From Bordetella petrii (GTDB lineage Bacteria > Pseudomonadota > Gammaproteobacteria > Burkholderiales > Burkholderiaceae_B): a DNA stretch of 64,000 nucleotides. The DNA lies in NCBI RefSeq assembly GCF_000067205.1, contig NC_010170.1:5084001-5148000 (forward strand), written 5' to 3'. The notes below the pieces were generated by a model. It was given only the letters and a program-made list of their open reading frames with translations. It had not been told where the DNA came from and searched no databases. Below, one piece after another: positions 44,210 through 52,774 of the stretch. Position numbers and translations under genes: made by a program. The stretch's first letter is position 1. Every line of letters begins with the position of its first letter.

Positions 44210-44695
44210 TCAGGCCAGGCTTGCCAGGAATACCGCGCACAGCGCCTGCATGCCCTGGCGGTCGTCTTCGTCGAAGCGGCCGGGCTCGGGGCTGTCGACG
44301 TCCCACACGCCGATCAGTTCGCCATTGTGCACAAGCGGCACCACGACCTCGGACCGCGAGGCAACGTCGCAGGCGATGTGGCCGGGGAACGCGTTCACGT
44401 CGGCCACCACCTGGGTCTGGCGCTGGCTGGCGGCCGTGCCGCACACGCCGCGCCCCAGGGCGATGCGCACGCAAGCCGGTTTGCCCTGAAACGGGCCCAG
44501 CACCAGTTCGCGGCCATCGTAGAAGTAAAACCCGGCCCAGTTGATGCGCGGCAGCGCCTGGTAGGCCAGCGCCGCGAAGTTGGCGGCATTGGCGATGCGG
44601 TCGGTTTCGCCGTCGAGCAGGGCGCGCGCCTGGGCGGCCAGTTCGGCATAGAAACGGGGCTTGTCGTCGGTGGGCAAATCGGTGGCGGTGAACAT
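44210..44695 (-). CDS. msrC: Free methionine-(R)-sulfoxide reductase (GAF domain)
   Basis: This 161-residue protein is a single GAF domain of the fRMsr family. Family marks are INWAGFYFYDGRELVLGPFQG near 52-72, ACVRIALGRGVCGTAA near 74-89 with two cysteines, HIACDVASRSEVVVPL near 106-121 with the catalytic Cys, and GVWDVDSPEPGRFDEDD near 129. It reduces free L-methionine-(R)-sulfoxide in the cytoplasm using thioredoxin. ATG at 44695 starts the conserved FTATDLP region. It appears monocistronic. Confidence 0.92.
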   Translation of the reverse strand: MFTATDLPTDDKPRFYAELAAQARALLDGETDRIANAANFAALAYQALPRINWAGFYFYDGRELVLGPFQGKPACVRIALGRGVCGTAASQRQTQVVADVNAFPGHIACDVASRSEVVVPLVHNGELIGVWDVDSPEPGRFDEDDRQGMQALCAVFLASLA

Positions 44696-44824
44696 GAAAT
44701 GTAACTGTACAGGCAACTATCGAACCAACTGATTTTAGGGGCAAGGCCGCCAGACGCGGCGCGGCCCCGGCGTTATGGGACAATGTTTGCTCTTTTTTCC
44801 GTTCTTTCGTCAAGAAGCCCTTCC

Positions 44825-46024
44825 ATGGACAAGCCCTTCGAACCCGTGTGCGCATTTTCTGAACGCGCCAAGCAACTCACCAGCTCTGCCATCCGCGAAA
44901 TCCTCAAGGTCACCGAGCGCCCCGAGGTCATTTCTTTCGCGGGCGGCCTGCCCGCCCCCGGCGGCTTTCCGGTCGAGGTAGTGCGCGCGGCGTTCGACAA
45001 GGTATTGGCCACCAACGGCCGCGCCGCGCTGCAGTATGGGCCCACCGAAGGCTATGCGCCGCTGCGCCAGTGGGTGGCCGACGACCTGAACCGCGCGGGT
45101 GCCAACGTCGCCCCCGACCAGATCCTGATCGTGTCGGGCTCGCAGCAGGCGCTCGACCTGCTCGGCAAGGTGCTCATCGACGAAGGCAGCAAGATCCTGG
45201 TCGAAGACCCCAGCTACCTGGGCGCGCTGCAATCGTTCAGCCTGTACCAGCCGCAATACGTGCCGGTGCCCACCGACGACGGCGGCCTGATTCCCGAAGC
45301 CATCACGCCCGAGCTCGCCGCCGGCGCGCGCTTCCTGTATGCGCTGCCCAACTTCCAGAACCCCACCGGCCGCACGCTGAACCTGGCGCGCCGCAAGGCG
45401 CTGGTGCAGCAGGCGGCGCAACTGGGCCTGCCCATCATCGAAGACGACCCCTACGGCGAACTGCGCTACGCCGGCGAGCCGCAGCCCGGCCTGCTGGCTC
45501 TGGCCGGCGAATGCGGCGCCAACGTGATCCGTCTGGGCACGTTCTCGAAGGTGCTGGCGCCGGGCCTGCGCCTGGGCTATATCGCCGCCCATCGCAGCAT
45601 CATCGACAAGCTCGTGCAGGCCAAGCAGGCCACCGACCTGCACACGCCCACGCTTACCCAGATGGCCGTGTACGAAGTCGTGAAAGACGGCTTTCTTGAA
45701 CAGCACCTGCCCACCGTGCGCGAAATCTACCGCGCCCAGGGCCGCTGCATGCTCGAAGCCATCGAACGCGAATTCCCCGACACCGTCAGCTGGACCCGCC
45801 CCGAGGGCGGCATGTTCCTATGGGTGACGCTGCCCGAGCACATCGACAGCGCCCAGTTGCTGACCCAGGCGGTCGCGCAGAACGTGGCCTTCGTGCCGGG
45901 CGCGCCGTTCTATGCCGGCAAGCCACGCGCCAACACGCTGCGCCTGAGCTTCGCCACGGTGCCCGAAGAGCGCATCCGCGCCGGCATCGCCATCCTGGGC
46001 AAGCTCATCAAGCAGTACGCCTGA
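44825..46024 (+). CDS. PLP-dependent aminotransferase, class I/II (LysN/AraT-like)
   Basis: This 399-residue fold-type I aminotransferase contains SFAGGLPAPGGFP near 37-49, a hallmark of 2-aminoadipate/aromatic aminotransferases. It also has QYGPTEGYAPLRQWVA near 69, SGSQQALDLLGK near 101, YALPNFQNPTGRTL near 174-187, EDDPYGELRY near 211 and LGTFSKVLAPGLRLGYI near 243-259 with the PLP Lys. It transfers amino groups among aromatic, branched or adipate-type amino acids. ATG at 44825 is taken because the next ATG upstream (44783) adds a stretch that does not look like the family. No operon partner is evident. Confidence 0.88.
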   Translation: MDKPFEPVCAFSERAKQLTSSAIREILKVTERPEVISFAGGLPAPGGFPVEVVRAAFDKVLATNGRAALQYGPTEGYAPLRQWVADDLNRAGANVAPDQILIVSGSQQALDLLGKVLIDEGSKILVEDPSYLGALQSFSLYQPQYVPVPTDDGGLIPEAITPELAAGARFLYALPNFQNPTGRTLNLARRKALVQQAAQLGLPIIEDDPYGELRYAGEPQPGLLALAGECGANVIRLGTFSKVLAPGLRLGYIAAHRSIIDKLVQAKQATDLHTPTLTQMAVYEVVKDGFLEQHLPTVREIYRAQGRCMLEAIEREFPDTVSWTRPEGGMFLWVTLPEHIDSAQLLTQAVAQNVAFVPGAPFYAGKPRANTLRLSFATVPEERIRAGIAILGKLIKQYA

Positions 46025-46092
46025 TCCCCCGGGCGGCGGCGCTGGCCGCCGCCCGCGTCTTTCCAACGCCCACTCCCTGTCGTATTGTTCCC

Positions 46093-47019
46093 ATGGTGAG
46101 CGCGCCACAATCCACATCCCCCGATCTCAACGACATCGTCTTCACCGACTGGGTCGAACGCTGGCTGCCCCGCGCGTGGCGCCCCTATGCGCGCCTGTGC
46201 CGGCTCGACCGCCCCATCGGCACCTGGCTGACGCTGCTGCCCTGCATCGCGGCGCTGGTCCAGGCCGCCGGCGGCCTGCCCGAGCTGCGCCGCCTGATCG
46301 TCTTCTCGCTGGGCGCCCTGCTCATGCGCGGCATCGGCTGCACCGTCAACGACATGTGCGACCGCGACATCGACAAGCACGTCGAACGCACCCGCTTCCG
46401 CCCGCTGACCAGCGGCCAGCTCAGCATGCGCAACGCGGTATGGTTCCTGCTGGGCCAGTTGCTGGTGTGCGGCTCGCTGCTGTTTTTCATTAACGAAATG
46501 AGCCGCTGGCTGGCCGTGGCGGTGCTGCCGTTCGTGTTCATTTACCCGCTGTGCAAGCGCGTCACGTACTGGCCGCAGGTGGTGCTGGGTATCTGCTTCA
46601 ACTGGGGCATGCTGATGGCCTGGTCCGACACGCAGAACTTCCTGCCGCTGGCCGGCATCGCCATGTGGCTGGGCGCCGTGCTCTGGCAAGTGGGCTACGA
46701 CAGCATCTACGCCTATGTCGACGTGCGCGACGACCGCCAACTGGGCCTGCGCTCCACGGCCATGCGCTTTGGCGCCCGGGGCAAGCTGTGGATCGGCGGT
46801 TTTTACGCCGCCACCGTTGCGCTATGGGCCTGGGGCGGCTACGCCATCGGGCTGGGCTGGGGCTACCAGCTAGGCATGGTGGCCGTGGCCGTACATCTGG
46901 GCTGGCAGTTGCACACCTTCGATCTGCAGCGTCCCGACCGGAACTTCATGCTGTTTCGCGCCAACCTCTGGACCGGCGTATTGCTGGTGGCAGCGGCGCT
47001 GGCCGGCACCCTGATCTAG
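46093..47019 (+). CDS. ubiA: 4-hydroxybenzoate octaprenyltransferase
   Basis: This is an integral membrane prenyltransferase of 308 residues with eight or nine helices and both aspartate-rich loops. NDMCDRDIDKHVERTRFRPL near 92-111 matches NDxxDxxxD, and YAYVDVRDDRQLGLRSTAM near 213-231 matches DxxxD. It attaches the polyprenyl tail to 4-hydroxybenzoate in ubiquinone synthesis. The length is slightly above E. coli UbiA because of an N-terminal extension (VSAPQSTSPDLNDIVFTDW). No clear Shine-Dalgarno precedes ATG 46093. Confidence 0.95.
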   Translation: MVSAPQSTSPDLNDIVFTDWVERWLPRAWRPYARLCRLDRPIGTWLTLLPCIAALVQAAGGLPELRRLIVFSLGALLMRGIGCTVNDMCDRDIDKHVERTRFRPLTSGQLSMRNAVWFLLGQLLVCGSLLFFINEMSRWLAVAVLPFVFIYPLCKRVTYWPQVVLGICFNWGMLMAWSDTQNFLPLAGIAMWLGAVLWQVGYDSIYAYVDVRDDRQLGLRSTAMRFGARGKLWIGGFYAATVALWAWGGYAIGLGWGYQLGMVAVAVHLGWQLHTFDLQRPDRNFMLFRANLWTGVLLVAAALAGTLI

Positions 47020-47061
47020 GCGTCCGCATTCCCGCGGTGCGCCTTTACACGAGGAGTCCCC

Positions 47062-47478
47062 ATGCACGTCCGCCTGCCTGTCCGATTCCCTCTGGCGCTG
47101 GCCGCCGTCCTCGCGGCCGCCAGCCTGCCTGCCACGGCGGCAGAATCTCCCCGCGACTGCAGCGCGCTGCGCGGCTGCGAAGCCAAGTTCTGCCACATCG
47201 AGAACGACATCGCCGCAGCGCAGGCCCAGGGCAACAGCCGCCGCGAAGCCGGCCTGCGCCGCGCCCTGTCCGAGGCGCGCGGCTCGTGCACGGATGCCTC
47301 GCTGCGCGCCGAGCGCCAGGACGCGCTGGCCGAACGCCGCGCAGAGGTCACCGAGCGCGAAGAAGAACTGGCCGAGGCGCGCCGCGACGGCCGGCAAGAC
47401 AAGATCGACAAGGCTCTGCGCAAGCTCAAGGAAGCCCAGGACGACCTGAAAGAAGCACAGGCCGACCTGCTGCGCTGA
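47062..47478 (+). CDS. Exported DUF1090-family protein
   Basis: This 138-residue protein has a Sec signal peptide (LALAAVLAAASLPATAA, cleavage near 26). The mature part begins with the cysteine-containing segment CSALRGCEAKFCHIENDIAAA, then a long charged helix likely to form a coiled coil (AERRAEVTEREEELAEARR … LKEAQDDLKEAQADLLR). This is the DUF1090/YqjC pattern of small periplasmic proteins of unknown role. ATG at 47062 follows GAGGAG. It is 42 bp after ubiA but likely a separate unit. Confidence 0.85.
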   Translation: MHVRLPVRFPLALAAVLAAASLPATAAESPRDCSALRGCEAKFCHIENDIAAAQAQGNSRREAGLRRALSEARGSCTDASLRAERQDALAERRAEVTEREEELAEARRDGRQDKIDKALRKLKEAQDDLKEAQADLLR

Positions 47479-47640
47479 CAGCCGGAATCGCCTGTCGGCC
47501 CCCCGGCGCCCAGCGCCAGGGGGCCGCCGCCGGATGCTCGCGCACCTGCTTTAAGCCCGTCCGGCATCCGGCATCCAGACCGGTTTTCCCCTCTGGAAAT
47601 GCCGATTAGTCGATTTTTTGGAAAAATATTTTCGAAAAAC

Positions 47641-47654
47641 TAGGGTTTATCCTA
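47641..47654. promoter_or_regulatory. Inverted repeat TAGG-N6-CCTA upstream of DUF4148 gene
   Basis: The A/T-rich stretch at 47617-47640, including AAAATATTTT, and the adjoining TAGGGTTTATCCTA at 47641-47654 form symmetrical sequences about 100 bp before the DUF4148 gene. Position suits a promoter with an operator. No regulator is known to me for it. The 273-bp gap holds no gene. Confidence 0.3.
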
Positions 47655-47751
47655 ATGCCGCGCAGGCACAGAATGTCTTCACCGGGAAACATTCACCCCT
47701 TCCGAAATTAGCCGGGTGTGATGTCCCAACAAGACAAACTGGAGATCTGCC

Positions 47752-48138
47752 ATGAAGAACGTTGCCATTGCCATCCTGCTTTCCCTGGGCGTCGCCGCCG
47801 GTGCTCAAGCCGCCGACCTATCCCAACCCCTGACCCGCGCCCAGGTGCAAGCCGAACTGGCCCAGGCCAAGGCCAACGGCCAGTACAGCTTCGGCGATCT
47901 GGACTACCCGCCCGCCGTCGCTGCCTCGGCCTCGCATCTGAGCCGCGCCCAAGTCCAGGAAGAACTGGCGCAAGCCAAGGCCGCCGGCCTGATCACCTAC
48001 GGTGAAGAGCAGTACCCGCCCCAAGTCGCCGACCAGGGCAGCCACCTGACCCGCGCCCAGGTGCGGGCCGAGCTGGCCCAGGCCAAGGCCACGGGCCACT
48101 ACTCGTTCGGCAACCTGGACTACCCGTCGCAAGGCTAA
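47752..48138 (+). CDS. Exported DUF4148 protein with three internal repeats
   Basis: This 128-residue protein has a Sec signal peptide (MKNVAIAILLSLGVAAGAQA, cleavage after AQA near 20). Three copies of a ~40-residue unit follow: LTRAQVQAELAQAKANG near 27, LSRAQVQEELAQAKAAG near 63 and LTRAQVRAELAQAKATG near 99, each followed by a Tyr-Pro-rich tail (YSFGDLDYPP, ITYGEEQYPP, YSFGNLDYPS). DUF4148 proteins are small periplasmic proteins abundant in Burkholderiales with no known function. The gene has GGAG before ATG 47752 and a strong terminator at 48177-48208, so it is a single-gene unit. Confidence 0.92.
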   Translation: MKNVAIAILLSLGVAAGAQAADLSQPLTRAQVQAELAQAKANGQYSFGDLDYPPAVAASASHLSRAQVQEELAQAKAAGLITYGEEQYPPQVADQGSHLTRAQVRAELAQAKATGHYSFGNLDYPSQG

Positions 48139-48176
48139 TCCGGCGCCTCGCGGGCGGCACAACCGCCCGGGCAATA

Positions 48177-48208
48177 ACAGGCCTCCCCGCGGGAGGCCTG
48201 TTTGTTTT
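48177..48208 (+). terminator. Rho-independent terminator after DUF4148 gene
   Basis: ACAGGCCTCCC pairs with GGGAGGCCTGT across a CGC loop, an 11-bp perfect stem, followed by TTGTTTTT. It lies 39 bp after the DUF4148 stop. Confidence 0.93.
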
Positions 48209-48359
48209 TCGCCGCCCGCCGCTTATTGATGGTCAGACATATCGACTGATGCTGCAGTCATTTTGTACTAAATATTCAATCGAATCGACGTTTTGTGCGC
48301 TACATATCGACACTGCCGCGCGCTAGGATGAATACATCCCGCTACCCCAGGAGCTCGCC

Positions 48360-49466
48360 ATGTCTCACGCACAAAAACCGGTTGCCGTACTGGGCGCCGG
48401 CAAAATCGGATTCGCCATCGCGCTGCTGCTGCAACGCACCGGCGACTACGCGGTCTGCGTGGCGGACCAGGACGCCGCCCGGCTTGACGCGGTCGCCGCG
48501 CTGGGCTGCCAGACCTTGCACATCGACAGCGACGCCGCCCTGCAGAATGCCGTGGCCGGCCGCTATGCGGTGCTGAACGCGCTGCCGTTTCACCGCGCGG
48601 TGGCGGTGGCCGGCATGTGCGCGCGCCACGGCGTGCATTATTTCGACCTGACCGAAGACGTGGCCAGCACGCATGCCATCGGCGAACTGGCGCGCGACGC
48701 ACGCGCCGTGCTGATGCCCCAATGCGGCCTGGCGCCGGGCTTCATCGGCATTGCCGGCCACGACCTGGCCAACCGCTTCGATACCTTGCTAGACCTGCAC
48801 ATGCGGGTAGGCGCGCTGCCGCGCTACCCCACCAACGCGCTGCGCTACAACCTGACCTGGAGCACCGAGGGACTGATCAACGAATACTGCAACCCCTGCG
48901 AAGCCATCGTCGACGGGCAGCCGGCCAGCGTGCCGCCGCTGGAAGGCTACGAAACGTTCACACTCGACGGCGTCGAGTACGAAGCCTTCAATACCTCGGG
49001 TGGGCTGGGCACCTTGCCGCGAACGCTAGCGGGTAAGGCACGCAACGTCGACTACAAGTCGGTGCGGTACCCCGGCCACTGCGCCATCATGAAACTGTTG
49101 CTGAACGACCTGCGCCTGCGCGAGCGCCGCGAGCTGCTGCAAGACATTCTGGAAAACGCCATTCCGGCCACCGGGCAGGACGTCATCGTGATCCTGGCCA
49201 CTGCCTCGGGCTACCGGCGCGGGCAGTTGCTGCAGGAATCGTATTCGGCGCACATCTATGGAGAAGTGGTCGACGGCCACCCGCTGAGCGCCATCCAGCG
49301 ATCGACGGCGGCGGGCATCTGCACCGCGCTCGACCTGGTCGCGCAGGGCGTGCTGCCGCAGCGCGGGTTCGTGGGCCAGGAAAGCATCGCCCTGGACGCA
49401 CTGCTGGCCAACCGCCACGGCCGCATCTATGCAAGCCAGGGCCGGCCGGACCGCCTGGCGGCGTAG
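48360..49466 (+). CDS. Saccharopine dehydrogenase-like NAD(P) oxidoreductase
   Basis: This 368-residue protein has the Rossmann motif VAVLGAGKIGFAIALLLQ near 8-25, ALPFHRAVAVAGMCARHGVHYFDLTED near 74-100 and CGLAPGFIGIAGHDL near 122. SGGLGTLPRTLAGKARNVDYKSVRYPGH near 214-241 is typical of saccharopine dehydrogenase C-terminal domains of the lysine-6-dehydrogenase type. It probably oxidises or reduces an amino acid such as lysine. ATG at 48360 follows AGGAG. It is alone between the DUF4148 terminator and the convergent GlcC-like gene; substrate is uncertain. Confidence 0.8.
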   Translation: MSHAQKPVAVLGAGKIGFAIALLLQRTGDYAVCVADQDAARLDAVAALGCQTLHIDSDAALQNAVAGRYAVLNALPFHRAVAVAGMCARHGVHYFDLTEDVASTHAIGELARDARAVLMPQCGLAPGFIGIAGHDLANRFDTLLDLHMRVGALPRYPTNALRYNLTWSTEGLINEYCNPCEAIVDGQPASVPPLEGYETFTLDGVEYEAFNTSGGLGTLPRTLAGKARNVDYKSVRYPGHCAIMKLLLNDLRLRERRELLQDILENAIPATGQDVIVILATASGYRRGQLLQESYSAHIYGEVVDGHPLSAIQRSTAAGICTALDLVAQGVLPQRGFVGQESIALDALLANRHGRIYASQGRPDRLAA

Positions 49467-49483
49467 GGCGGCTTGCCCGCGCG

Positions 49484-50248
49484 CTACGCCCAGCCTTCCA
49501 GCCGCAGCGTGGCGCGCACCAGGCGCTGTTCTTCCTGTTCGATTTCGCGCAGGCTTTGCCGCACGCTGTTGACGTGTTCGGTGGCAGCCTTGTGGGCCTG
49601 CTCGGGCAGCCGGCTTATCACCGCGTTGAACACGCCCGCGTGCTGGTCGTCGATCTGCTGCTTGTGCGGCTGGCGGTGATACAGGTTGTTGACGCAGGCG
49701 AATACCGAGCCCAGCATCAGGTCGGTCAGCGATTGCAGCGTATGCGTCAGCACCGGATTGTGCGAGGCCTCGCACACCGCCAGGTGAAAGGCGTGATCCA
49801 GGTGGGCATGGGTGGCAATGTCGGTGTCCTGCCCGTGCGCGGCGATCATGGCTTCGTAGCGGCGGCGAATCATGATGAAGTCGGCCTCGGTGCCGCGTAT
49901 GGCGGCCAGCCGCGCCGACTCGCCCTCGAGCAGGGCGCGCACTTCCAGCAGGTCGTAGAGCGTGCGCGGCTGCGAATGAAACAGGTGCATCAGCGGGCCG
50001 GCATCCACTTGCGAAATGGGCGCCACGAACGAACCTTTGCCCTGCTCGGTGCGGATGATGCCACGCGCGCGCAGCAGCTTCAGGCCCTCGCGCAGCGCAG
50101 TGCGCGAGGCGCCCAATTTTTCGGTCAGGCGGCGCTCGGAGGGCAGGGCCTGGCCGGCCTTGAGCACGCCGTCCATGATCAGGCGCTCGATGCGTTCGGC
50201 CACCACGTCGGCCACCTGCCGGCTGGCGGCGGCAATATCAGTCTGCAT
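49484..50248 (-). CDS. glcC: FadR/GntR-family regulator, GlcC-like
   Basis: This 254-residue regulator has an N-terminal winged helix (LPSERRLTEKLGASRTALREGLKLL near 36-60, RTEQGKGSFV near 67) and a C-terminal FCD effector domain (EVRALLEGESARLAAI near 99, HLDHAFHLAVCEASHNPVL near 149). It is divergent from glcB, and two identical TGGTATGACCA palindromes lie between them. GlcC in E. coli responds to glycolate and activates the glc operon, so a glycolate/glyoxylate-sensing role here is likely. ATG at 50248 is used; an upstream in-frame stretch would run across the operator. Confidence 0.8.
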   Translation of the reverse strand: MQTDIAAASRQVADVVAERIERLIMDGVLKAGQALPSERRLTEKLGASRTALREGLKLLRARGIIRTEQGKGSFVAPISQVDAGPLMHLFHSQPRTLYDLLEVRALLEGESARLAAIRGTEADFIMIRRRYEAMIAAHGQDTDIATHAHLDHAFHLAVCEASHNPVLTHTLQSLTDLMLGSVFACVNNLYHRQPHKQQIDDQHAGVFNAVISRLPEQAHKAATEHVNSVRQSLREIEQEEQRLVRATLRLEGWA

Positions 50249-50259
50249 AGTCGGCTCAC

Positions 50260-50270
50260 TGGTATGACCA
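50260..50270. promoter_or_regulatory. GlcC operator 1, TGGTATGACCA
   Basis: This TGGT-N3-ACCA palindrome fits the TNGTNNNACNA consensus of FadR-type GntR regulators. It lies 11 bp before the glcC start, so autoregulation is likely. The identical sequence recurs at 50369. Confidence 0.7.
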
Positions 50271-50368
50271 GATCGGATCACGCTACCGCGCCCATCGGCC
50301 ATTTGTGTTCAAGTAACTGAAATAACAACATAAAAATCCGGTTCGGCGCAAATCCGGAAAAAATAAAC

Positions 50369-50379
50369 TGGTATGACCA
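50369..50379. promoter_or_regulatory. GlcC operator 2, TGGTATGACCA
   Basis: This is an identical copy of the 50260 palindrome, 97 bp upstream of the glcB start and 109 bp (about ten helical turns) from operator 1. The spacing would let two regulator dimers sit on the same DNA face. Confidence 0.7.
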
Positions 50380-50476
50380 GGCCCATTTGATATGGACACG
50401 GCGACGCCCAGCACCGATCATGTGGGTTCGCTGCGCCGGTGATGCCGGCCCCCGATTTTTCTTTACCGAGACCCGC

Positions 50477-52657
50477 ATGACTGAACGTATCCAGCAAGAC
50501 GGCCTGCAAGTGGCGGCCGTGCTCCATCGCTTTATCCAGGACGAGGCCCTGCCTGCCGGCGGCATCGACGCCCCACGCTTCTGGGCCGGCTTCGCGGCCC
50601 TGGTACGCGACCTGGCGCCGCGCAACCGCGCCCTGCTGGCCGAGCGTGACCGCCTGCAGCGCGAGCTCGATACCTGGCACCGCGCCCACCCCGGCCCGGT
50701 GCGCGATCTGCGCGCCTACCGCGCGTTCCTGGAACAAATCGGCTATCTGCAACCCGTGCCGGGCACCGTGCGGGTCGAGACCGCCAACGTCGATGCCGAA
50801 ATCGCCGAACAGGCCGGCCCGCAACTGGTGGTGCCCATGTCCAACGCGCGCTACGCCCTGAACGCGGCCAACGCCCGCTGGGGCAGCCTGTACGACGCCC
50901 TGTACGGCACCGACGCCATCCCCCCCACGCCGGGCGACACCGGGCGCGGCTATCACCCGCAACGCGGCCAGGCAGTCATTGCCCGCGCGCGCGCCTTCCT
51001 CGACGAAGCCGTGCCGCTGGCGCAGGGCTCGCACGCCGACGCCACCGGCTACAGCGTCGACAATGGCCAGTTGCGCGTGGCGCTGGCGCAGGGCAGCACG
51101 GGCCTGGCGCAGCCGGAGCAGTTCGCCGGCTATCAGGGCGATGCGCAGGCGCCCCAGGCCATCCTGCTCAAGCATCACGGCCTGCACATCGAAATCCAGA
51201 TCGACCGCGCCCACAGTATCGGCGCCACCGACGCCGCCGGCATCAAAGACGTGGTGGTCGAGGCTGCCCTCACCACCATCATGGACTGCGAAGACTCCGT
51301 CGCCGCCGTCGATGCCGAAGACAAGGTGCAGGTCTATCGCAACTGGCTCGGCCTCATGAAGGGCGACCTGGCCGAACAAGTCACCAAGGGCGGCCAGACC
51401 TTCACCCGGCGCCTGAACGCCGACCGCGTATACCACGCGCCCGGCGGCGGCACGCTGACGCTGCACGGCCGTTCGCTGATGTTCGTGCGCAACGTGGGCC
51501 ACCTGATGACCAACCCCGCCGTGCTCGATGCCGACGGCAACGAAATTCCCGAAGGCATTCTCGACGCGGTGGTCACTACGCTGGCGGCCCTGCCCGACCG
51601 CGCCAGCCGCCGCAACTCGCGCGCCGGCTCCATCTATATCGTCAAGCCCAAGATGCACGGCCCGGCCGAAGCGGCGTTCGCCAACGAACTGTTCGACCGC
51701 GTCGAAGACCTGCTCGGCCTGCCGCGCCACACCGTGAAAATGGGCATCATGGACGAAGAACGGCGCACCAGCGTCAACCTGAAAGCCTGCATCCAGGCCG
51801 CGGCCGGCCGCGTGGCGTTCATCAACACCGGCTTTCTCGACCGCACCGGCGACGAAATGCATTCCAGCATGGAAGCCGGCCCCATGATGCGCAAGGGCGA
51901 CATGAAATCCAGCGCCTGGATCGCCGCCTACGAACGCAGCAACGTGCTGGTGGGGCTGGACTGCGGCCTGCGCGGCCGCGCCCAGATCGGCAAGGGCATG
52001 TGGGCCATGCCCGACCTGATGGCCGCCATGCTCGAACAGAAAATCGGCCACCCCAAGGCAGGCGCCAACACCGCATGGGTACCGTCGCCCACCGCGGCCA
52101 CCCTGCACGCGCTGCACTACCACCAGGTCGACGTGCCGGCCGTACAGCAACAGCTCGAAAGCACCCGGCTGGCCAGCGTACAAGACGAACTGCTCGACGG
52201 CCTGCTGACGGTGCCGGTAGGCAACCCGGCCGACTGGAGCCCCGACGACATCCGCCACGAACTCGAGAACAACGCCCAGGGCATCCTGGGCTATGTGGTG
52301 CGCTGGATCGACCAGGGCGTGGGTTGCTCGAAAGTGCCCGACATTAATAACGTCGGCCTGATGGAAGACCGCGCCACGCTGCGCATCTCCAGCCAGCACA
52401 TCGCCAACTGGATGCGCCACGGCATCGCCACGCGCGAGCAGGTGCGCGACACCTTCGAACGCATGGCCGCGGTGGTCGACCGCCAGAACGCCGGCGATCC
52501 ACTCTACCAACCCATGGCGGGCCACTTCGATACGTCCATCGCTTTCCAGGCCGCCTGCGCGTTGGTGTTCGAAGGGCTGGCGCAGCCCAACGGCTACACC
52601 GAGCCGCTGCTGCACCAGTACCGCCTGGCCTTCAAGGCGCGGCACAACAAGGGCTGA
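50477..52657 (+). CDS. glcB: Malate synthase G
   Basis: This 726-residue single-chain malate synthase matches the ~723 residues of E. coli GlcB. It condenses glyoxylate with acetyl-CoA. Seen are TVRVETANVDAEIAEQAGPQLVVPMSNARYALNAANARW near 97-135 (shown here in part), TIMDCEDSVAAVDAEDK near 270 with active-site Glu/Asp, SIYIVKPKMHGPAEA near 383, IMDEERRTSVNL near 424 and GMWAMPDLMAAMLEQKIGHPKAGAN near 508. ATG at 50477 is chosen. Divergent glcC and two palindromic operators suggest induction by glycolate. Confidence 0.96.
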   Translation: MTERIQQDGLQVAAVLHRFIQDEALPAGGIDAPRFWAGFAALVRDLAPRNRALLAERDRLQRELDTWHRAHPGPVRDLRAYRAFLEQIGYLQPVPGTVRVETANVDAEIAEQAGPQLVVPMSNARYALNAANARWGSLYDALYGTDAIPPTPGDTGRGYHPQRGQAVIARARAFLDEAVPLAQGSHADATGYSVDNGQLRVALAQGSTGLAQPEQFAGYQGDAQAPQAILLKHHGLHIEIQIDRAHSIGATDAAGIKDVVVEAALTTIMDCEDSVAAVDAEDKVQVYRNWLGLMKGDLAEQVTKGGQTFTRRLNADRVYHAPGGGTLTLHGRSLMFVRNVGHLMTNPAVLDADGNEIPEGILDAVVTTLAALPDRASRRNSRAGSIYIVKPKMHGPAEAAFANELFDRVEDLLGLPRHTVKMGIMDEERRTSVNLKACIQAAAGRVAFINTGFLDRTGDEMHSSMEAGPMMRKGDMKSSAWIAAYERSNVLVGLDCGLRGRAQIGKGMWAMPDLMAAMLEQKIGHPKAGANTAWVPSPTAATLHALHYHQVDVPAVQQQLESTRLASVQDELLDGLLTVPVGNPADWSPDDIRHELENNAQGILGYVVRWIDQGVGCSKVPDINNVGLMEDRATLRISSQHIANWMRHGIATREQVRDTFERMAAVVDRQNAGDPLYQPMAGHFDTSIAFQAACALVFEGLAQPNGYTEPLLHQYRLAFKARHNKG

Positions 52658-52684
52658 CGCCGGGCGCCGTCCGCGGCGCCAGAC

Positions 52685-52735
52685 GCCCCGCACCGCTAAT
52701 CAGGGGAAACCTGGATAGGCGGCGCGGGGCTTTTT
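52685..52735 (+). terminator. Possible terminator after glcB
   Basis: GCCCCGC (52685-52691) pairs with GCGGGGC (52724-52730), followed by TTTTT. The 32-base loop is long, though inner GC/GC pairs may shorten it. It lies 28 bp after the glcB stop and before the GntR gene. Confidence 0.6.
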
Positions 52736-52748
52736 GCGCAAATTATGG

Positions 52749-52769
52749 TCTTTGATTTTTGATCAAAGA
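52749..52769. promoter_or_regulatory. Perfect palindrome directly before GntR gene
   Basis: TCTTTGAT and ATCAAAGA form perfect 8-bp arms around a 5-base centre. The site ends five bases before the ATG at 52775, where a Shine-Dalgarno would be, and it is the natural candidate for the autoregulatory operator of this GntR protein. Confidence 0.65.
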
Positions 52770-52774
52770 TCTAA

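Noticed and set aside
50309..52693. 794-codon minus-strand frame opposite glcB
   Set aside because: It is the antisense shadow of malate synthase G, and it also runs through the promoter region.
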